From contig JAILFA010000003.1 of the NCBI GenBank assembly GCA_024687125.1, forward strand, positions 1 through 59,701: a stretch of DNA of 59,701 bases, written 5' to 3'. Below are positions 35,650 through 45,077 of the stretch, one piece after another. Position numbers and translations under genes: made by a program. Under the pieces are notes generated by a model that saw only the letters and a program-made list of their open reading frames with translations, was not told where the DNA came from and did not search any database. This stretch comes from Lachnospiraceae bacterium. GTDB lineage: Bacteria; Bacillota; Clostridia; Lachnospirales; Lachnospiraceae. Numbering within the stretch: the first letter of the stretch is position 1; each line of letters opens with the position of its first letter.

Positions 35650-38600
35650 TCTTTATTCTCTCCCGGCAGCGGAAACAGTTTTTCACAGAGGAATTCATTC
35701 TTGTACATGCTGTACAGGATCGAATGAACCGCCGCACGGTCATTCTGTGTCCTGGCCCTGAGCAGCCGGCTGGTCAGAGCAAAGCGGCTCTCTCCCTCCG
35801 GCGGATCGTCCATCAGATCACACTTCATCTCACCGCTGGCTGACAGACGGTCCACACCGTCCTGCCGCATCGTGATATAGTAGCTCAGGCTTTCTCCCGG
35901 GAAAAGAGCCTCCCCATAGGTATAGATGCCCGGATACGGCTCTGTCATGCGCTTCTGATGATATTCCCCCTCATCTGAACGCTTCAGGAAGATCGCCGCA
36001 GCGGTTCCGGGGGCGCCGGTCACCTGAACAAACCGCATCCCGTCCGCGAGCGCCAGCTCGGGAATCCTCTGCCGATAGGCGTACAGGAACGGCATTCCTT
36101 TTTCCGCGTGCTCCAGCTGCATGAGGAATGTGGTCAGGACCTCCTCGTCAGGAGCCTGCTGCGGGTTTTCGGCGTAATACTTAAGATACGCAAGGCGGCA
36201 GGCGGGCGGGATACTCTCTCCGGCGAGGCACAGAGCCCGGATCCGCTCAACCATCTGCTGTCCCATGGGCTCTCCGGCAAACAGGTTATCACGGGAGCGT
36301 CTGGTCAGACAGGCCTTCTGGATCTTGATCGAACCGTCATTTTTAGCGAGAACCGCCAGCAGCTTGTCCTCGTTGAGCGCATGCGCACCGGTGAACAGAA
36401 GCTGTGTTAGCATCCGCTCCGCGAGCGGCAGACACTCCACGGAAAAAGCCCCGCACGCCTTGAAGATCGCCTGCTCATCCTTCATAAGGCCGGTAAATCT
36501 CTTTACGAGCTTGAGGAGGATCCCCTCATCGTGTTTTCCGGAGCGGAATGCCGCAAAGGACACCATATCCGCGGTTTCGTTGTCCGGATAATCCCCCCGC
36601 GCGATCGAGCGGGACGCAAGCCGATAGATCATCTTGTCATCCGTTCCGGACAGTCCGGACAGCCCGAAACGGCTGATCCACGTAAAGGCCTGCTCATAGA
36701 TTCCGGAGAGGACCATAATCTCGAGCGCGTCGCATCTCTCCCTCTGGCTCATGCGCTCCGGATGTGAGAGCGGTAGATAATCCGCCAGCTGTCTGACGAA
36801 ATCATTGTCATAGTAAAACCGGATCAGCGCGCAGGACAGCTCGTTTCTCGCGTAGCTTGTGAGGGCGTCCGATTCCACGAGCCGGCGGTACCGGTCCACG
36901 TTGTCCGCCGTGATCTGCAGACGGTCGGCTTCCATCAGATAAAGATTGATATTGGCATTTCCCTCACGCAGGAACGGAAGCAGCGTGTGACAGGCGGCAA
37001 GGATATCTGCCGGCGTCTTTCTTTCGCTTTTTGCGCGTTTCTTTTCGCCGGTCTCATGTCCGCCCGGAATTCTGGTATAACGCCTGCCCTCCCTGTCTTC
37101 AAACAGGATCGCCACGTCGCCTCCGTACATGGGGATCCGCACTGACCGATCCGTCACCGGGTAAACACGCTCTGAACGAAGCCTGTCATAAACAAGCACC
37201 ACACGGCGGATCCGGGGATCATCAACCGCGATCTCGACCGTGTTCATCGCCTCAAAGAAACGTTCGGCGCTTATCGGATCCTGCGGCTGAAGCGTACTGA
37301 ACTCCGTGTACAGTTCGCCCAGATGATGGTCGATCCTCCCCTTGGACATCTGCTCGGAGACAAACTGCTCGATCTGCGGCAGATAATTCTGATACAGCTC
37401 GGGCTCCTCCTCGCGATGCGCGATCACATAGCGGTAGAGCAGCGCGTTCTTGTCATAGGGAAGCTCCGACCGATAGGAAAAATACAGAAGCACCTGTCTC
37501 GGGATCTCCTCGGCCCTGTCGCCGTCACGGGGCGCAGGGTAAGAGCTCATGTAATACTCATACAGCCGTGTGATCTGCAGATCCTCTTCAACACCACGGC
37601 GGTACCAGACAAACGCCTCCTCGTCCATGCGCGCGTCCTTGATCAGGAGCGAGCAGATCGCTCCCACCGCACCCGAGTCATGATCCGCGTCATAGCAGGC
37701 CGTCAGGATCTTATAGTATCTGCTGCTGCCGTGCTTTTCCCTCATCAGCAGCCAGACCACCCTGTCGATCAGCGTCCTGGGGATCGCGTGGTGCCTCGCG
37801 GCAAAGGTGAGAACATACAGCGTAAAAGGATCGATCTTCTTGAGGATCGAAGAATCACGGCCCATAAGATCGATCGCCTCAATATACAGGATCGGGCTGC
37901 GGCACCCGTATTCAAACTGCTCTTCGTACAGCCGCATTCTGCGTGCGTTGCCGGAAGCGTGATCATGGAGCAGGAACTGGAGAAGCCACGCGAGCCTCCA
38001 GTCATCCGGCGTCCGGGAGAGCATCCCGCCGATGATCTCCTCAACAGCGCTGATCTTGTTCTCCTGTCTTGAGAGCAGTGTCTCCAGATAGAGGAAGTAG
38101 GCACGCATCGCATCGCCGTATGCCCCTGTCTCCTCAACACTGGTGCGGACCCTGTCCAGAACCCAGATGGCCTCGTTTTCCCGGGAGGCCGTAATCAGAT
38201 AATGCGCGGTGTACATCTGGAAGCGGACATCATCCGGTGCGAGCGTGTTCATCCGGGAAACGATCTTGCCGGTCTCAAGAAGCCATTCTCTGGAGCGCAT
38301 CCTGCCCAGACGATAGGCGATATAAGTGCGGATGAGGGACATCTCCATCATCTGCTTTTCACGATACTCGGACTTCCTGTCCATCGTCCGGGAATCGCTG
38401 TCGCGGATCACCGTTACATCGATCTGCAGCTGCGTATAGGCGTTATGGATACGGATGCTGCCGAAGTTTCTGCCCTCATGCAGTTCCTCGCTGCGGATCT
38501 CTACGGAGAGATTGGCGACATTTCCAAGAAAGTCCCGGTCCGAAAGTCTGTTTTTGCGAACGGCAAGAAAATCCCCGTCCGCCTCGATGTCCAGATAGGT

Positions 38601-39293
38601 GTATCCCCAGCCGCGCCGTGTGATCCTGAAAGTTTCCTCCTGATCCTCGGCGACTCTGTCCAGAAACAATTCCGTCCTGTCGATCTCATAGACGATAGGT
38701 TCTTTTTTTCGGATCGCGATCAGAAACTCCTCTACGCTGATCCCTGCGTCGACTGAGTTCTGATCCGCACCCACCAGGCCTCTGTAGATCGTGCGGTATT
38801 TCTTGTCAGCCCCCAGAAAGAACTGATACATTCTCTCGCGGTCATAGAAAAGACGTGTAGCCGCATCAAAACTCCTGCGGGCGAGGTTTGCGAAATGGAA
38901 GAGATTCTTCATCTCCTCTTCGCCGGTCTCATCACGGATCACAGGATAAGGTTTGCGGACGTTCACCGAAACAGGGACCGTCGTTTCCCCGCAGTCCGTG
39001 ACCAGATAGATCTTCCCCTCAACGTGATCGCCGCCGCGGAGGCCCTCCATGCTGACGGTGAAACCGATCTCCTCGTGTTTTCCGAAAAAATGGGGTGTCA
39101 GGACACGAAAACGGGGTTCGTCTGTCATCACGAACCCTTCCACCGGCCTGCCGTTTAAAGAGGATGCACTGATATACTCCTCAACAGCTTCTCCCGGATC
39201 CACCGTGAGCGTGATCTTATCCTCGGAAAGGGACAGAATGCCGCGCTGGGGTTCCGGACTTTCTTCAATTATGCGATCGATGATATCCTGCAT
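35646..39293 (-). CDS. DUF5717-like giant repeat protein
   Basis: 1215 residues, cytosolic, first gene of the operon. The N-terminal 320 residues are beta-rich (EYISASSLNGRPVEGFVMTDEPRF and later immunoglobulin-like strands); most of the rest is helical, with TPR-like or Sel1-like spacing (for example APDDVRFQMYTAHYLITASRENEAIWVLDRV). The last 200 residues are beta-rich again. I recall it as DUF5717, regularly found next to DUF5716. No signal peptide, membrane helix or enzymatic motif is evident. The protein starts almost directly at the transcription start predicted from the promoter at 39303-39331, so the message may be leaderless. Confidence 0.75.
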   Translation of the reverse strand: MQDIIDRIIEESPEPQRGILSLSEDKITLTVDPGEAVEEYISASSLNGRPVEGFVMTDEPRFRVLTPHFFGKHEEIGFTVSMEGLRGGDHVEGKIYLVTDCGETTVPVSVNVRKPYPVIRDETGEEEMKNLFHFANLARRSFDAATRLFYDRERMYQFFLGADKKYRTIYRGLVGADQNSVDAGISVEEFLIAIRKKEPIVYEIDRTELFLDRVAEDQEETFRITRRGWGYTYLDIEADGDFLAVRKNRLSDRDFLGNVANLSVEIRSEELHEGRNFGSIRIHNAYTQLQIDVTVIRDSDSRTMDRKSEYREKQMMEMSLIRTYIAYRLGRMRSREWLLETGKIVSRMNTLAPDDVRFQMYTAHYLITASRENEAIWVLDRVRTSVEETGAYGDAMRAYFLYLETLLSRQENKISAVEEIIGGMLSRTPDDWRLAWLLQFLLHDHASGNARRMRLYEEQFEYGCRSPILYIEAIDLMGRDSSILKKIDPFTLYVLTFAARHHAIPRTLIDRVVWLLMREKHGSSRYYKILTACYDADHDSGAVGAICSLLIKDARMDEEAFVWYRRGVEEDLQITRLYEYYMSSYPAPRDGDRAEEIPRQVLLYFSYRSELPYDKNALLYRYVIAHREEEPELYQNYLPQIEQFVSEQMSKGRIDHHLGELYTEFSTLQPQDPISAERFFEAMNTVEIAVDDPRIRRVVLVYDRLRSERVYPVTDRSVRIPMYGGDVAILFEDREGRRYTRIPGGHETGEKKRAKSERKTPADILAACHTLLPFLREGNANINLYLMEADRLQITADNVDRYRRLVESDALTSYARNELSCALIRFYYDNDFVRQLADYLPLSHPERMSQRERCDALEIMVLSGIYEQAFTWISRFGLSGLSGTDDKMIYRLASRSIARGDYPDNETADMVSFAAFRSGKHDEGILLKLVKRFTGLMKDEQAIFKACGAFSVECLPLAERMLTQLLFTGAHALNEDKLLAVLAKNDGSIKIQKACLTRRSRDNLFAGEPMGQQMVERIRALCLAGESIPPACRLAYLKYYAENPQQAPDEEVLTTFLMQLEHAEKGMPFLYAYRQRIPELALADGMRFVQVTGAPGTAAAIFLKRSDEGEYHQKRMTEPYPGIYTYGEALFPGESLSYYITMRQDGVDRLSASGEMKCDLMDDPPEGESRFALTSRLLRARTQNDRAAVHSILYSMYKNEFLCEKLFPLPGENKE

Positions 39294-39302
39294 GACCCAT
39301 AT

Positions 39303-39331
39303 ATTTTACACGATGCGCCGGGATTTGTCAC
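39303..39331 (-). promoter_or_regulatory. promoter of the DUF5717-DUF5716-purB operon, near-leaderless
   Basis: Minus strand: -35 GTGACA (39326-39331), 17-bp spacer, -10 TAAAAT (39303-39308). Only 9 nt separate the -10 from the ATG at 39293, so transcription would begin within a few bases of the start codon and no Shine-Dalgarno can be included. Confidence 0.6.
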
Positions 39332-39333
39332 GC

Positions 39334-39364
39334 AAAAAGCGACCGCTGGAAGCGGCCGCTTTTT
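39334..39364. terminator. hairpin terminator after the chemoreceptor gene
   Basis: AAAAAGCGACCGCT pairs with AGCGGCCGCTTTTT around a short loop, with one mismatch; 24 bp beyond the chemoreceptor stop on the minus strand. Confidence 0.82.
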
Positions 39365-39388
39365 GATGATGAAGCATGGTTCTCTGTC

Positions 39389-41110
39389 TTAATCCTGGAA
39401 GTAGCTGATGGTCTCCTGCAGATTGTCGGCGAGGACCTGCAGCTGCTGTGCGGATTCGCTGATCACGGAGAAGGTCGCGTTGAGTTCCTGCATGGAGGCG
39501 TTGGTCTCCTCTGTGGACGCCGCATTCTCCTCGGAGATCGCTGACAGATCCTGGATGATCTCGACCAGGCTCATCTTGGCATCGTTGAGCTGACGGACTC
39601 TGTCGGAGATCTGCTTGGAACTGGTCTCCACATTCTTGACGTTCATGGACATATCCTGCATATCCTGCTGCGTCGAAGAAAGCTGTTCGCCCTGTGCGGC
39701 GAAGTTCTCGTTCAGGCGGTTCATGACCTCAACAGAGGCATCGGAATCCGCGAGCAGTTTTTCCACGATATCCTTGATCTGATCCGCGCTGTTCTTGGAC
39801 TGATCAGCAAGCTTCTGAATCTGGGAAGCGACAACCGCGAAGCCCTTGCCCGCTTCGCCGGCACGTGCCGCCTCGATCGAAGCGTTGAGGGAGAGCAGGT
39901 TCGTCTCTTCGGCGATATCCGTGATTGCATCCGAGAACTGGGAGATGCCCTTGGCACTCTCGTTGGTGGAGTGGATCGTGTTGTCGATCTCCTTGACGGA
40001 AGCCATAACCTCCTGGCTCTGGGAGATCAGCTTTTCCATTGCTTCCATGGCATCATCGCAGGACTTCTTCATCTGGCCCGTGTACTCATCAAGCTGAGAA
40101 ACGTTATCGCTGATATCATCGATGTTGCGGCCGATGCCGTCGGTGTTGGCCGCTGCCGTCTGGATGCTCTCCGCCTGGGAGACCGCTCCTCTGGAGACTT
40201 CATTGACCGCCTCGGAAACCTGGCTGGAGGCTGTGGACGCCTGTCCGGCGGATTCGGTAAGTTCCGAACTGGAGCTGTGAAGTTCCTGGCTCATGCGCCT
40301 TGTTGTGCCGATAACCTCGGCGATCTTATCCTTAAACTGTCTCGTGCTGTCCGCGATCGTACCGAGTTCGTCATGGCGGGCAAGAAGCGATTCGTCAAGC
40401 TCAACCTTGAGATCGCCGGATGCCAGATCGTTGATGCTCGTTGCGATACCGGCCATCTTCTTGGAGGTCTTCAGCGCGACCAGCATGCCAAGCGCTGCGA
40501 CAACAGCGACCAGCAGTGCCGCGATCAGGACCATGGTGATGACGTTGCGTGAGATCTCGGCATTGACATCCTCAGAGAGACGGCCGGAGAACGACATACC
40601 GACAACTTCCTTGGTGCCCGGCTGATAGATCGGCACATAGTAGCCGTAGTACTTGCTGCCCTCGATCGTGATATTCGGTGCGTAATACGTCTTGCCCTGT
40701 CCCAGGACCGCCGACTGCACCGCGTCGGAAGCGTCCGTACCGACCAGACGTCCGCCGCTCTTTTTCATGAGTGTCGTGACACGTCTCGTCTTGCCGTAGA
40801 AGATCGTGTAATCCAGACCTGTTCTGGACTTGAGTTCATCCATCAGGTTCTGGTATTCCTGCGTGACATCGGTGCCGCCCTTGAGCAGGCTCTCCCCGTC
40901 CAGATCCCACTCGCCGTCCCAGACACTTGACATCTCGGAATTGAGCTGATGAGAGGCCGTCATGATCGTCTCCTCGATCAGGCTCTCATAGGTGGACCTG
41001 AGCGTTGTTGCACTGATGACCGTCAGGATGACCGCCACTGAAACAACTGCCGCCAGCGCGATCAGGATGACCTTGATCAGGAGTTTTCCGTTGCGTTTCT
41101 TCTGTGCCAT
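39389..41110 (-). CDS. methyl-accepting chemotaxis protein
   Basis: Transmembrane chemoreceptor, 573 residues from the chosen start. First membrane helix about 10-33, extracellular single-Cache-like sensor domain about 35-185 (with [13 protein letters not shown] and [12 protein letters not shown]), second helix about 190-215, HAMP, then the long signalling helical hairpin with the conserved tip [19 protein letters not shown] and the [14 protein letters not shown] segment. Start placed at MAQKKRN because AAAGGGGAAC precedes it; a start at 41146 overlapping the flavodoxin stop is the alternative. No CheW-binding pentapeptide or che genes are nearby. The ligand cannot be predicted. Confidence 0.93.
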   Translation of the reverse strand: MAQKKRNGKLLIKVILIALAAVVSVAVILTVISATTLRSTYESLIEETIMTASHQLNSEMSSVWDGEWDLDGESLLKGGTDVTQEYQNLMDELKSRTGLDYTIFYGKTRRVTTLMKKSGGRLVGTDASDAVQSAVLGQGKTYYAPNITIEGSKYYGYYVPIYQPGTKEVVGMSFSGRLSEDVNAEISRNVITMVLIAALLVAVVAALGMLVALKTSKKMAGIATSINDLASGDLKVELDESLLARHDELGTIADSTRQFKDKIAEVIGTTRRMSQELHSSSSELTESAGQASTASSQVSEAVNEVSRGAVSQAESIQTAAANTDGIGRNIDDISDNVSQLDEYTGQMKKSCDDAMEAMEKLISQSQEVMASVKEIDNTIHSTNESAKGISQFSDAITDIAEETNLLSLNASIEAARAGEAGKGFAVVASQIQKLADQSKNSADQIKDIVEKLLADSDASVEVMNRLNENFAAQGEQLSSTQQDMQDMSMNVKNVETSSKQISDRVRQLNDAKMSLVEIIQDLSAISEENAASTEETNASMQELNATFSVISESAQQLQVLADNLQETISYFQD

Positions 41111-41142
41111 GTCTGTTCCCCTTTCTTTCTCGATCTTCCGTA

Positions 41143-41634
41143 TCATTCTCCGCTCTGCGTGAATTTGAATCTGTCCGTGTCAGCCTGACTGCCCAGGCTC
41201 TCGTAAAACCTGACTGCCTCCTGCAGCTCCGCTTCGCCGGGCTTACCCTTAAATGCCCCGCCGATGAGCTTCAGCGGCCCGAAGGTGCAGTAGCCCTTGG
41301 TGTGCCATGTCCCGAGGACCCTGGCGTTACGCTTGTCGAGCAGCTGTCGGAGATCGTCACCGTACTTTTTGCCGTTCATCGCGCTCGTATAGATGATGAA
41401 CGTCTCCTTGCGGTCCGGCAGATTGATCTGCGCAAACGTAAGCAGCTTTTTGGCGAACTGCCCGCCGTAGATCCCGGAGGCGAATCCGATCCTCTCATAT
41501 CCCGAAAGATCTACCTCGATCTTAGTGGCCGCATCGATCAGCGTGACTTCCTCGTGTGCTGCCGCTATGGCCTCCACTACTTTGCGTGTGTTTCCATGAT
41601 GCTCGGAAAAATACACTATTGCTGTCTTTTTCAT
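41143..41634 (-). CDS. flavodoxin-family protein
   Basis: 163-residue flavodoxin-like domain. The FMN phosphate loop is [11 protein letters not shown] near residue 9-19; later loops YTSAMNG and [23 protein letters not shown] match the longer flavodoxin family used in electron transfer. Ribosome site AGGGAGA precedes the ATG. It may be co-transcribed with the chemoreceptor gene, which starts at its stop. A promoter is seen at 41679-41707. Its redox partner is not apparent here. Confidence 0.9.
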   Translation of the reverse strand: MKKTAIVYFSEHHGNTRKVVEAIAAAHEEVTLIDAATKIEVDLSGYERIGFASGIYGGQFAKKLLTFAQINLPDRKETFIIYTSAMNGKKYGDDLRQLLDKRNARVLGTWHTKGYCTFGPLKLIGGAFKGKPGEAELQEAVRFYESLGSQADTDRFKFTQSGE

Positions 41635-41678
41635 CCATTCTCCCTGTCATGTGCCGGGATTAAGGGACACACAGAGAG

Positions 41679-41707
41679 ATTTTAGCAGAAAAGCGATTAA
41701 ATAGCAA
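41679..41707 (-). promoter_or_regulatory. promoter of the flavodoxin gene
   Basis: Minus strand: -35 TTGCTA (41702-41707), 17-bp spacer, extended -10 TGCTAAAAT (TAAAAT at 41679-41684). The -35 lies just upstream of the gene and overlaps the end of the thyA region. Confidence 0.65.
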
Positions 41708-42545
41708 TAGGTATTTTTTTGATCTGCTCGCCGTGCTGATAGTTTTCAAGCGATACATCGTCGGATGTAAACTCGTAAAAGTCATGTTTTTCGGGGTTCA
41801 ATGTGAACTTCGGCGCCGGATACGCCTGGCGGGCGATCAGTTCGCGTACGATCGGAACATGGCGGTCATAGATATGCGCATCAGCGATCACGTGGACCAG
41901 TTCCCCCGGGATCATATCGACGGCTCTCGCGATCATATGTACCAGCACAGAGTACTGCACAACGTTCCAGTTGTTTGCCGCGAGCACATCCTGGGACCGC
42001 TGGTTCAGGATCGCATTGAGAACGAGCTTATCCTGTCCCTGCTCCTGCGTGACATTGAAGGTCATGCTGTAGGCGCAGGGATAGAGATTCATCTCATGCA
42101 GATCCTGATGCACATAGATGTTTGTAAGGATCCTGCGGGAAAAAGGCGTGTGTTTCAGATCATAAAGCACCCGATCGATCTGATCGAAATCGCCCTCTTT
42201 ATAGTGGTGTTTCACGCCCATCTGATAGCCGTACGCCTTGCCGATGGAGCCGTCCTCATCCGCCCACTCATCCCAGATGTGGGGCTTGAGGTCGTGGATG
42301 TTGTTGGACTTGCGCTGCCAGATCCAGAGAACCTCGTCCGTCGCCGACTTGATCCCTGTAGGTCTGAGGGTCAGGATCGGGAACTCCTTTCTCAGGTCAT
42401 ACCTGTTGACCACACCGAATTTCTTGATCGTGTAGGCACTCGCCCCGTCCTCCCAGTGCGGGCGGACAGCCTCCCCTTCCGTGGAGGTGCCGTTGTCAAG
42501 GATGTCCTGACACATGTTTACAAAGACTTCATCTGCGTAGCTCAT
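41697..42545 (-). CDS. thyA: thymidylate synthase, Bacillus/phage-type ThyA
   Basis: Makes dTMP from dUMP using methylene-tetrahydrofolate. 282 residues. Catalytic Cys157 is in NLYPCAYSM; the usual PCH becomes PCAY, as in the ThyA of Bacillus subtilis and its phages (PCVYETQW). Other hallmarks: LWIWQ, HIWDEW, GKAYGYQ, FSRRILTNIY and NVVQYSVL. The dUMP-binding QRSQD is present. It follows the metallo-beta-lactamase gene by 3 bp with its ribosome site inside that gene's end, so the two are coupled. No dihydrofolate reductase gene is adjacent. Confidence 0.93.
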   Translation of the reverse strand: MSYADEVFVNMCQDILDNGTSTEGEAVRPHWEDGASAYTIKKFGVVNRYDLRKEFPILTLRPTGIKSATDEVLWIWQRKSNNIHDLKPHIWDEWADEDGSIGKAYGYQMGVKHHYKEGDFDQIDRVLYDLKHTPFSRRILTNIYVHQDLHEMNLYPCAYSMTFNVTQEQGQDKLVLNAILNQRSQDVLAANNWNVVQYSVLVHMIARAVDMIPGELVHVIADAHIYDRHVPIVRELIARQAYPAPKFTLNPEKHDFYEFTSDDVSLENYQHGEQIKKIPIAI

Positions 42546-42548
42546 CTT

Positions 42549-44180
42549 CTACCCTCTTTTACTGTTATCCCATTTATCGCACAGCGCCGTGACCTGATCG
42601 GCGAATTTTGCCAGATCCTTGTTCGGCAGACCCTCCGCACGCCCGATCACCGCGATGAGTCTGGCGCCGGCCGCCTTCAGGCGCTCAAAGACATCGGAAA
42701 TACCGCGTTTCGCCTTCTTCTTGATCGGTACCGGCACCGCCTCACGGACATAGCGATTCGCCACAGGGTCAAAGATCGTCCCGCTGTACGGCGCATCCGC
42801 CTCAAATCCTCTGGTGCGGCGGATCAGGTCCGCGAATCCGGCCGAGACCGTATCCTCGCCGTGAACGACAAACACTCTGCGGGGCGTATTCGTAAAGCCG
42901 TCAAGCCAGCGCAGCAGACCATCCTTGTCCGCGTGGCCGGACAGTCCGGTGATCCGTGCGATCTCCGCGCGCACATCCACGGCCTCCCCGAAGAGTTTGA
43001 CCTGCTCCGCGCCGTCGACGATCGCGCGTCCCAGCGTCCCAACAGACTGGTAACCGACAAACAGGATCGTAGACTCCTGCCGCCACAGATTGTGCTTGAG
43101 ATGGTGCTTGATACGTCCGGCCTCGCACATGCCGGACGCGGAGATGATCACTGCCGGTTCGGTGACAAAATTGATCGCGCGGGATTCATCCGCCGTGATG
43201 GAAAGATGCAGGCCCGGAAAACTCAGGGGATTGATCCCTTTTCTAAGAAGCTCCGCGGCCTCCCCGTCGTAACAGCTGTGCTGATTCCGCCGGAAGATAT
43301 CGGTCGCCTCGACCGCGAGCGGACTGTCCACATATACGGGAAAATCTTCGACGGTATGAACAAGATGCTCGATCTTGATGCGCCTGAGGAAGTAGAGCAG
43401 TTCCTGTGTGCGGCCGATCGCAAACGAAGGAATGACCACATTGCCGCCGCGCGCGAAGGTGCGGTCAAGAACGCTTACCAGATCCCCCAGAACATCAGGC
43501 TTCTGCGCGCTATGCAGCCGGTCGCCGTAGGTGGACTCCATGATCACATAGTCCGCCTCCTCCGTGCAGATCGGATTCCTGAGCAGGGGCTGGTCGCTGT
43601 TGCCGATATCTCCGGAAAAAACAAATTTGCGCTCCTGTACACCCTCCCGGGCCCAGACCTCAATGCTCGCGCTCCCGAGCAGGTGCCCGATATCCGTAAA
43701 CCTGATCCGGATCGATCCCGCCCCCTGGTCGTCGCGCCAGACCTCGATCTCCTCGCCGTACGGGCAGGGGATAAAGCACTTCAGGATCTTCAGGACATCC
43801 TCCATGGAATACTGCGGCGTCTGCTGTTCGATATCACTGTTGCGCTTGCCCTTGCGGTTGCGCCACTCCGCCTCCTGTGCCTGAATATGCGCACAGTCGC
43901 GGAGCATGATGTCACAGAGATCGCAGGTCGCTTCCGTGGCAAAAACACGTCCGTCAAAGCCCTGCGCAGCAAGCAGCGGGAGCAGCCCCGAGTGATCCAC
44001 ATGGGCATGCGTCAGGAACACATAATCGATCTTGGCCGCGGATACCGGCAGCGGCGCATTTTCAAAAGTATCGCGCCCCTGCTCCATCCCGTAATCGACA
44101 AGGATGTGCTTCCCCGCGATCTCCAGGCAGTGACAGCTCCCCGTTACTTCATGATCGGCTCCGATAAATGTCAGTTGCAT
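42549..44180 (-). CDS. beta-CASP metallo-beta-lactamase (RNase-type)
   Basis: 543 residues. The metal-binding HxHxDH is at 58-63 (LTHAHVDHSG), the beta-CASP core contains VIMESTYGDR and SFAIGRTQELLYFL, and the C-terminal RMMBL motif appears as SGHADKDGLL. These features define an RNA-processing nuclease related to bacterial YsH1/CPSF73-like proteins. The last 90 residues form a charged tail ending in KKKAKRG. Start ATG has CTGGAGGGAAAAC. It is divergent to the TraX-like gene with only 33 bp between the starts. Substrate unknown; an mRNA or tRNA processing role is a family expectation. Confidence 0.9.
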   Translation of the reverse strand: MQLTFIGADHEVTGSCHCLEIAGKHILVDYGMEQGRDTFENAPLPVSAAKIDYVFLTHAHVDHSGLLPLLAAQGFDGRVFATEATCDLCDIMLRDCAHIQAQEAEWRNRKGKRNSDIEQQTPQYSMEDVLKILKCFIPCPYGEEIEVWRDDQGAGSIRIRFTDIGHLLGSASIEVWAREGVQERKFVFSGDIGNSDQPLLRNPICTEEADYVIMESTYGDRLHSAQKPDVLGDLVSVLDRTFARGGNVVIPSFAIGRTQELLYFLRRIKIEHLVHTVEDFPVYVDSPLAVEATDIFRRNQHSCYDGEAAELLRKGINPLSFPGLHLSITADESRAINFVTEPAVIISASGMCEAGRIKHHLKHNLWRQESTILFVGYQSVGTLGRAIVDGAEQVKLFGEAVDVRAEIARITGLSGHADKDGLLRWLDGFTNTPRRVFVVHGEDTVSAGFADLIRRTRGFEADAPYSGTIFDPVANRYVREAVPVPIKKKAKRGISDVFERLKAAGARLIAVIGRAEGLPNKDLAKFADQVTALCDKWDNSKRG

Positions 44181-44198
44181 GTTTTCCCTCCAGGACGT

Positions 44199-44211
44199 AT
44201 CATCTATTATA
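44199..44211. promoter_or_regulatory. overlapping divergent promoters of the nuclease and TraX-like genes
   Basis: Minus strand: extended -10 TGGTATAAT (TATAAT on 44206-44211) for the nuclease gene. Plus strand: TTGCAT (44175-44180), 18-bp spacer, TATCAT (44199-44204) for the TraX-like gene, which would start transcription near its own ATG at 44214. Confidence 0.5.
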
Positions 44212-44213
44212 CC

Positions 44214-45050
44214 ATGACCGATGCTCTGATAAAAGAATTGAAGGATTTCCCTCCAGTCAGCCCCTTAAGCGGAAGTACTCTGAAACTGGTCGCCATCATC
44301 ACCATGACGATCGATCATTTTGCGGCTGGGATCATCTATTTCATGCTTGTTACCTGGCGGTTCCCCGAGGATATAGGCTTTGAACGCCTGTACCAGATCT
44401 ATCTGGTCCTTCGCGGGATCGGCCGGACCGCTTTTCCGATCTACTGCTTTCTGCTGATCGAAGGCCTGCTGCATACCCACAGCCGGATCAGATATCTCAT
44501 CAATCTCCTGCTGTTCGCGGTGCTTTCCGAGCTGCCTTTTGATCTGATCGCCACGGACACGCTCACCGATCCGATGTCTCTGGATATCCCGAAGCTGATC
44601 TATGATAACCGGCCGGAGATCTATGAGCACCAGAATGTCTTCCTTACGCTCGCGATCGGTCTTGCCGCGTGCTGGATCATCGAAGAGTTCCGCCGCCGCT
44701 ATGGCGTTCGTCCGATCACCTTTCTCGTCGCCGTTCCTGCCACAGCCGGCGCCTTCTATCTCGCAGAGGCCACGAACACCGACTACGGCGGGATCGGTGT
44801 CCTGGTGATCATGTGCTTTTATTTCCTCCACTCGATCCGTCTTGCGGCTTTGGGATGCGCGTTCTTTGTGCTTTCGCGCCTCTATCTGGAGGTATGGGCA
44901 TTCCCGGCCTTTATCCTGATCCTGTTCTACAGTGGAAAACGCGGATTCATCGGCAACAGCCCCGCCAGAAAATACTTCTTCTACATCTACTATCCCGCGC
45001 ACCTGTTTCTGTTCTTCCTGATGCGCACCTGGATCCTCGGAATGTTCTGA
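44214..45050 (+). CDS. TraX-family membrane protein
   Basis: 278 residues, eight or so membrane helices. The N-terminal motif STLKLVAIITMTIDHFA and later RTAFPIYCFLL are typical of the TraX family, first described for acetylation of F pilin; chromosomal members are common in gut Firmicutes and may acetylate envelope components. No signal peptide beyond the first helix. The ATG at 44214 lacks a Shine-Dalgarno; possible leaderless start. It converges with trkH, stops 27 bp apart. Confidence 0.82.
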   Translation: MTDALIKELKDFPPVSPLSGSTLKLVAIITMTIDHFAAGIIYFMLVTWRFPEDIGFERLYQIYLVLRGIGRTAFPIYCFLLIEGLLHTHSRIRYLINLLLFAVLSELPFDLIATDTLTDPMSLDIPKLIYDNRPEIYEHQNVFLTLAIGLAACWIIEEFRRRYGVRPITFLVAVPATAGAFYLAEATNTDYGGIGVLVIMCFYFLHSIRLAALGCAFFVLSRLYLEVWAFPAFILILFYSGKRGFIGNSPARKYFFYIYYPAHLFLFFLMRTWILGMF

Positions 45051-45077
45051 CGCCCGGGTGCTCCGCGGCATGATCGA

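Noticed and set aside
41733..44213. Long open plus-strand frame antisense to thyA and the nuclease, in frame with the TraX-like gene
   Set aside because: Sequence is a mirror of two well-recognised genes on the minus strand; only the portion from 44214 has a membrane-protein character and family match.
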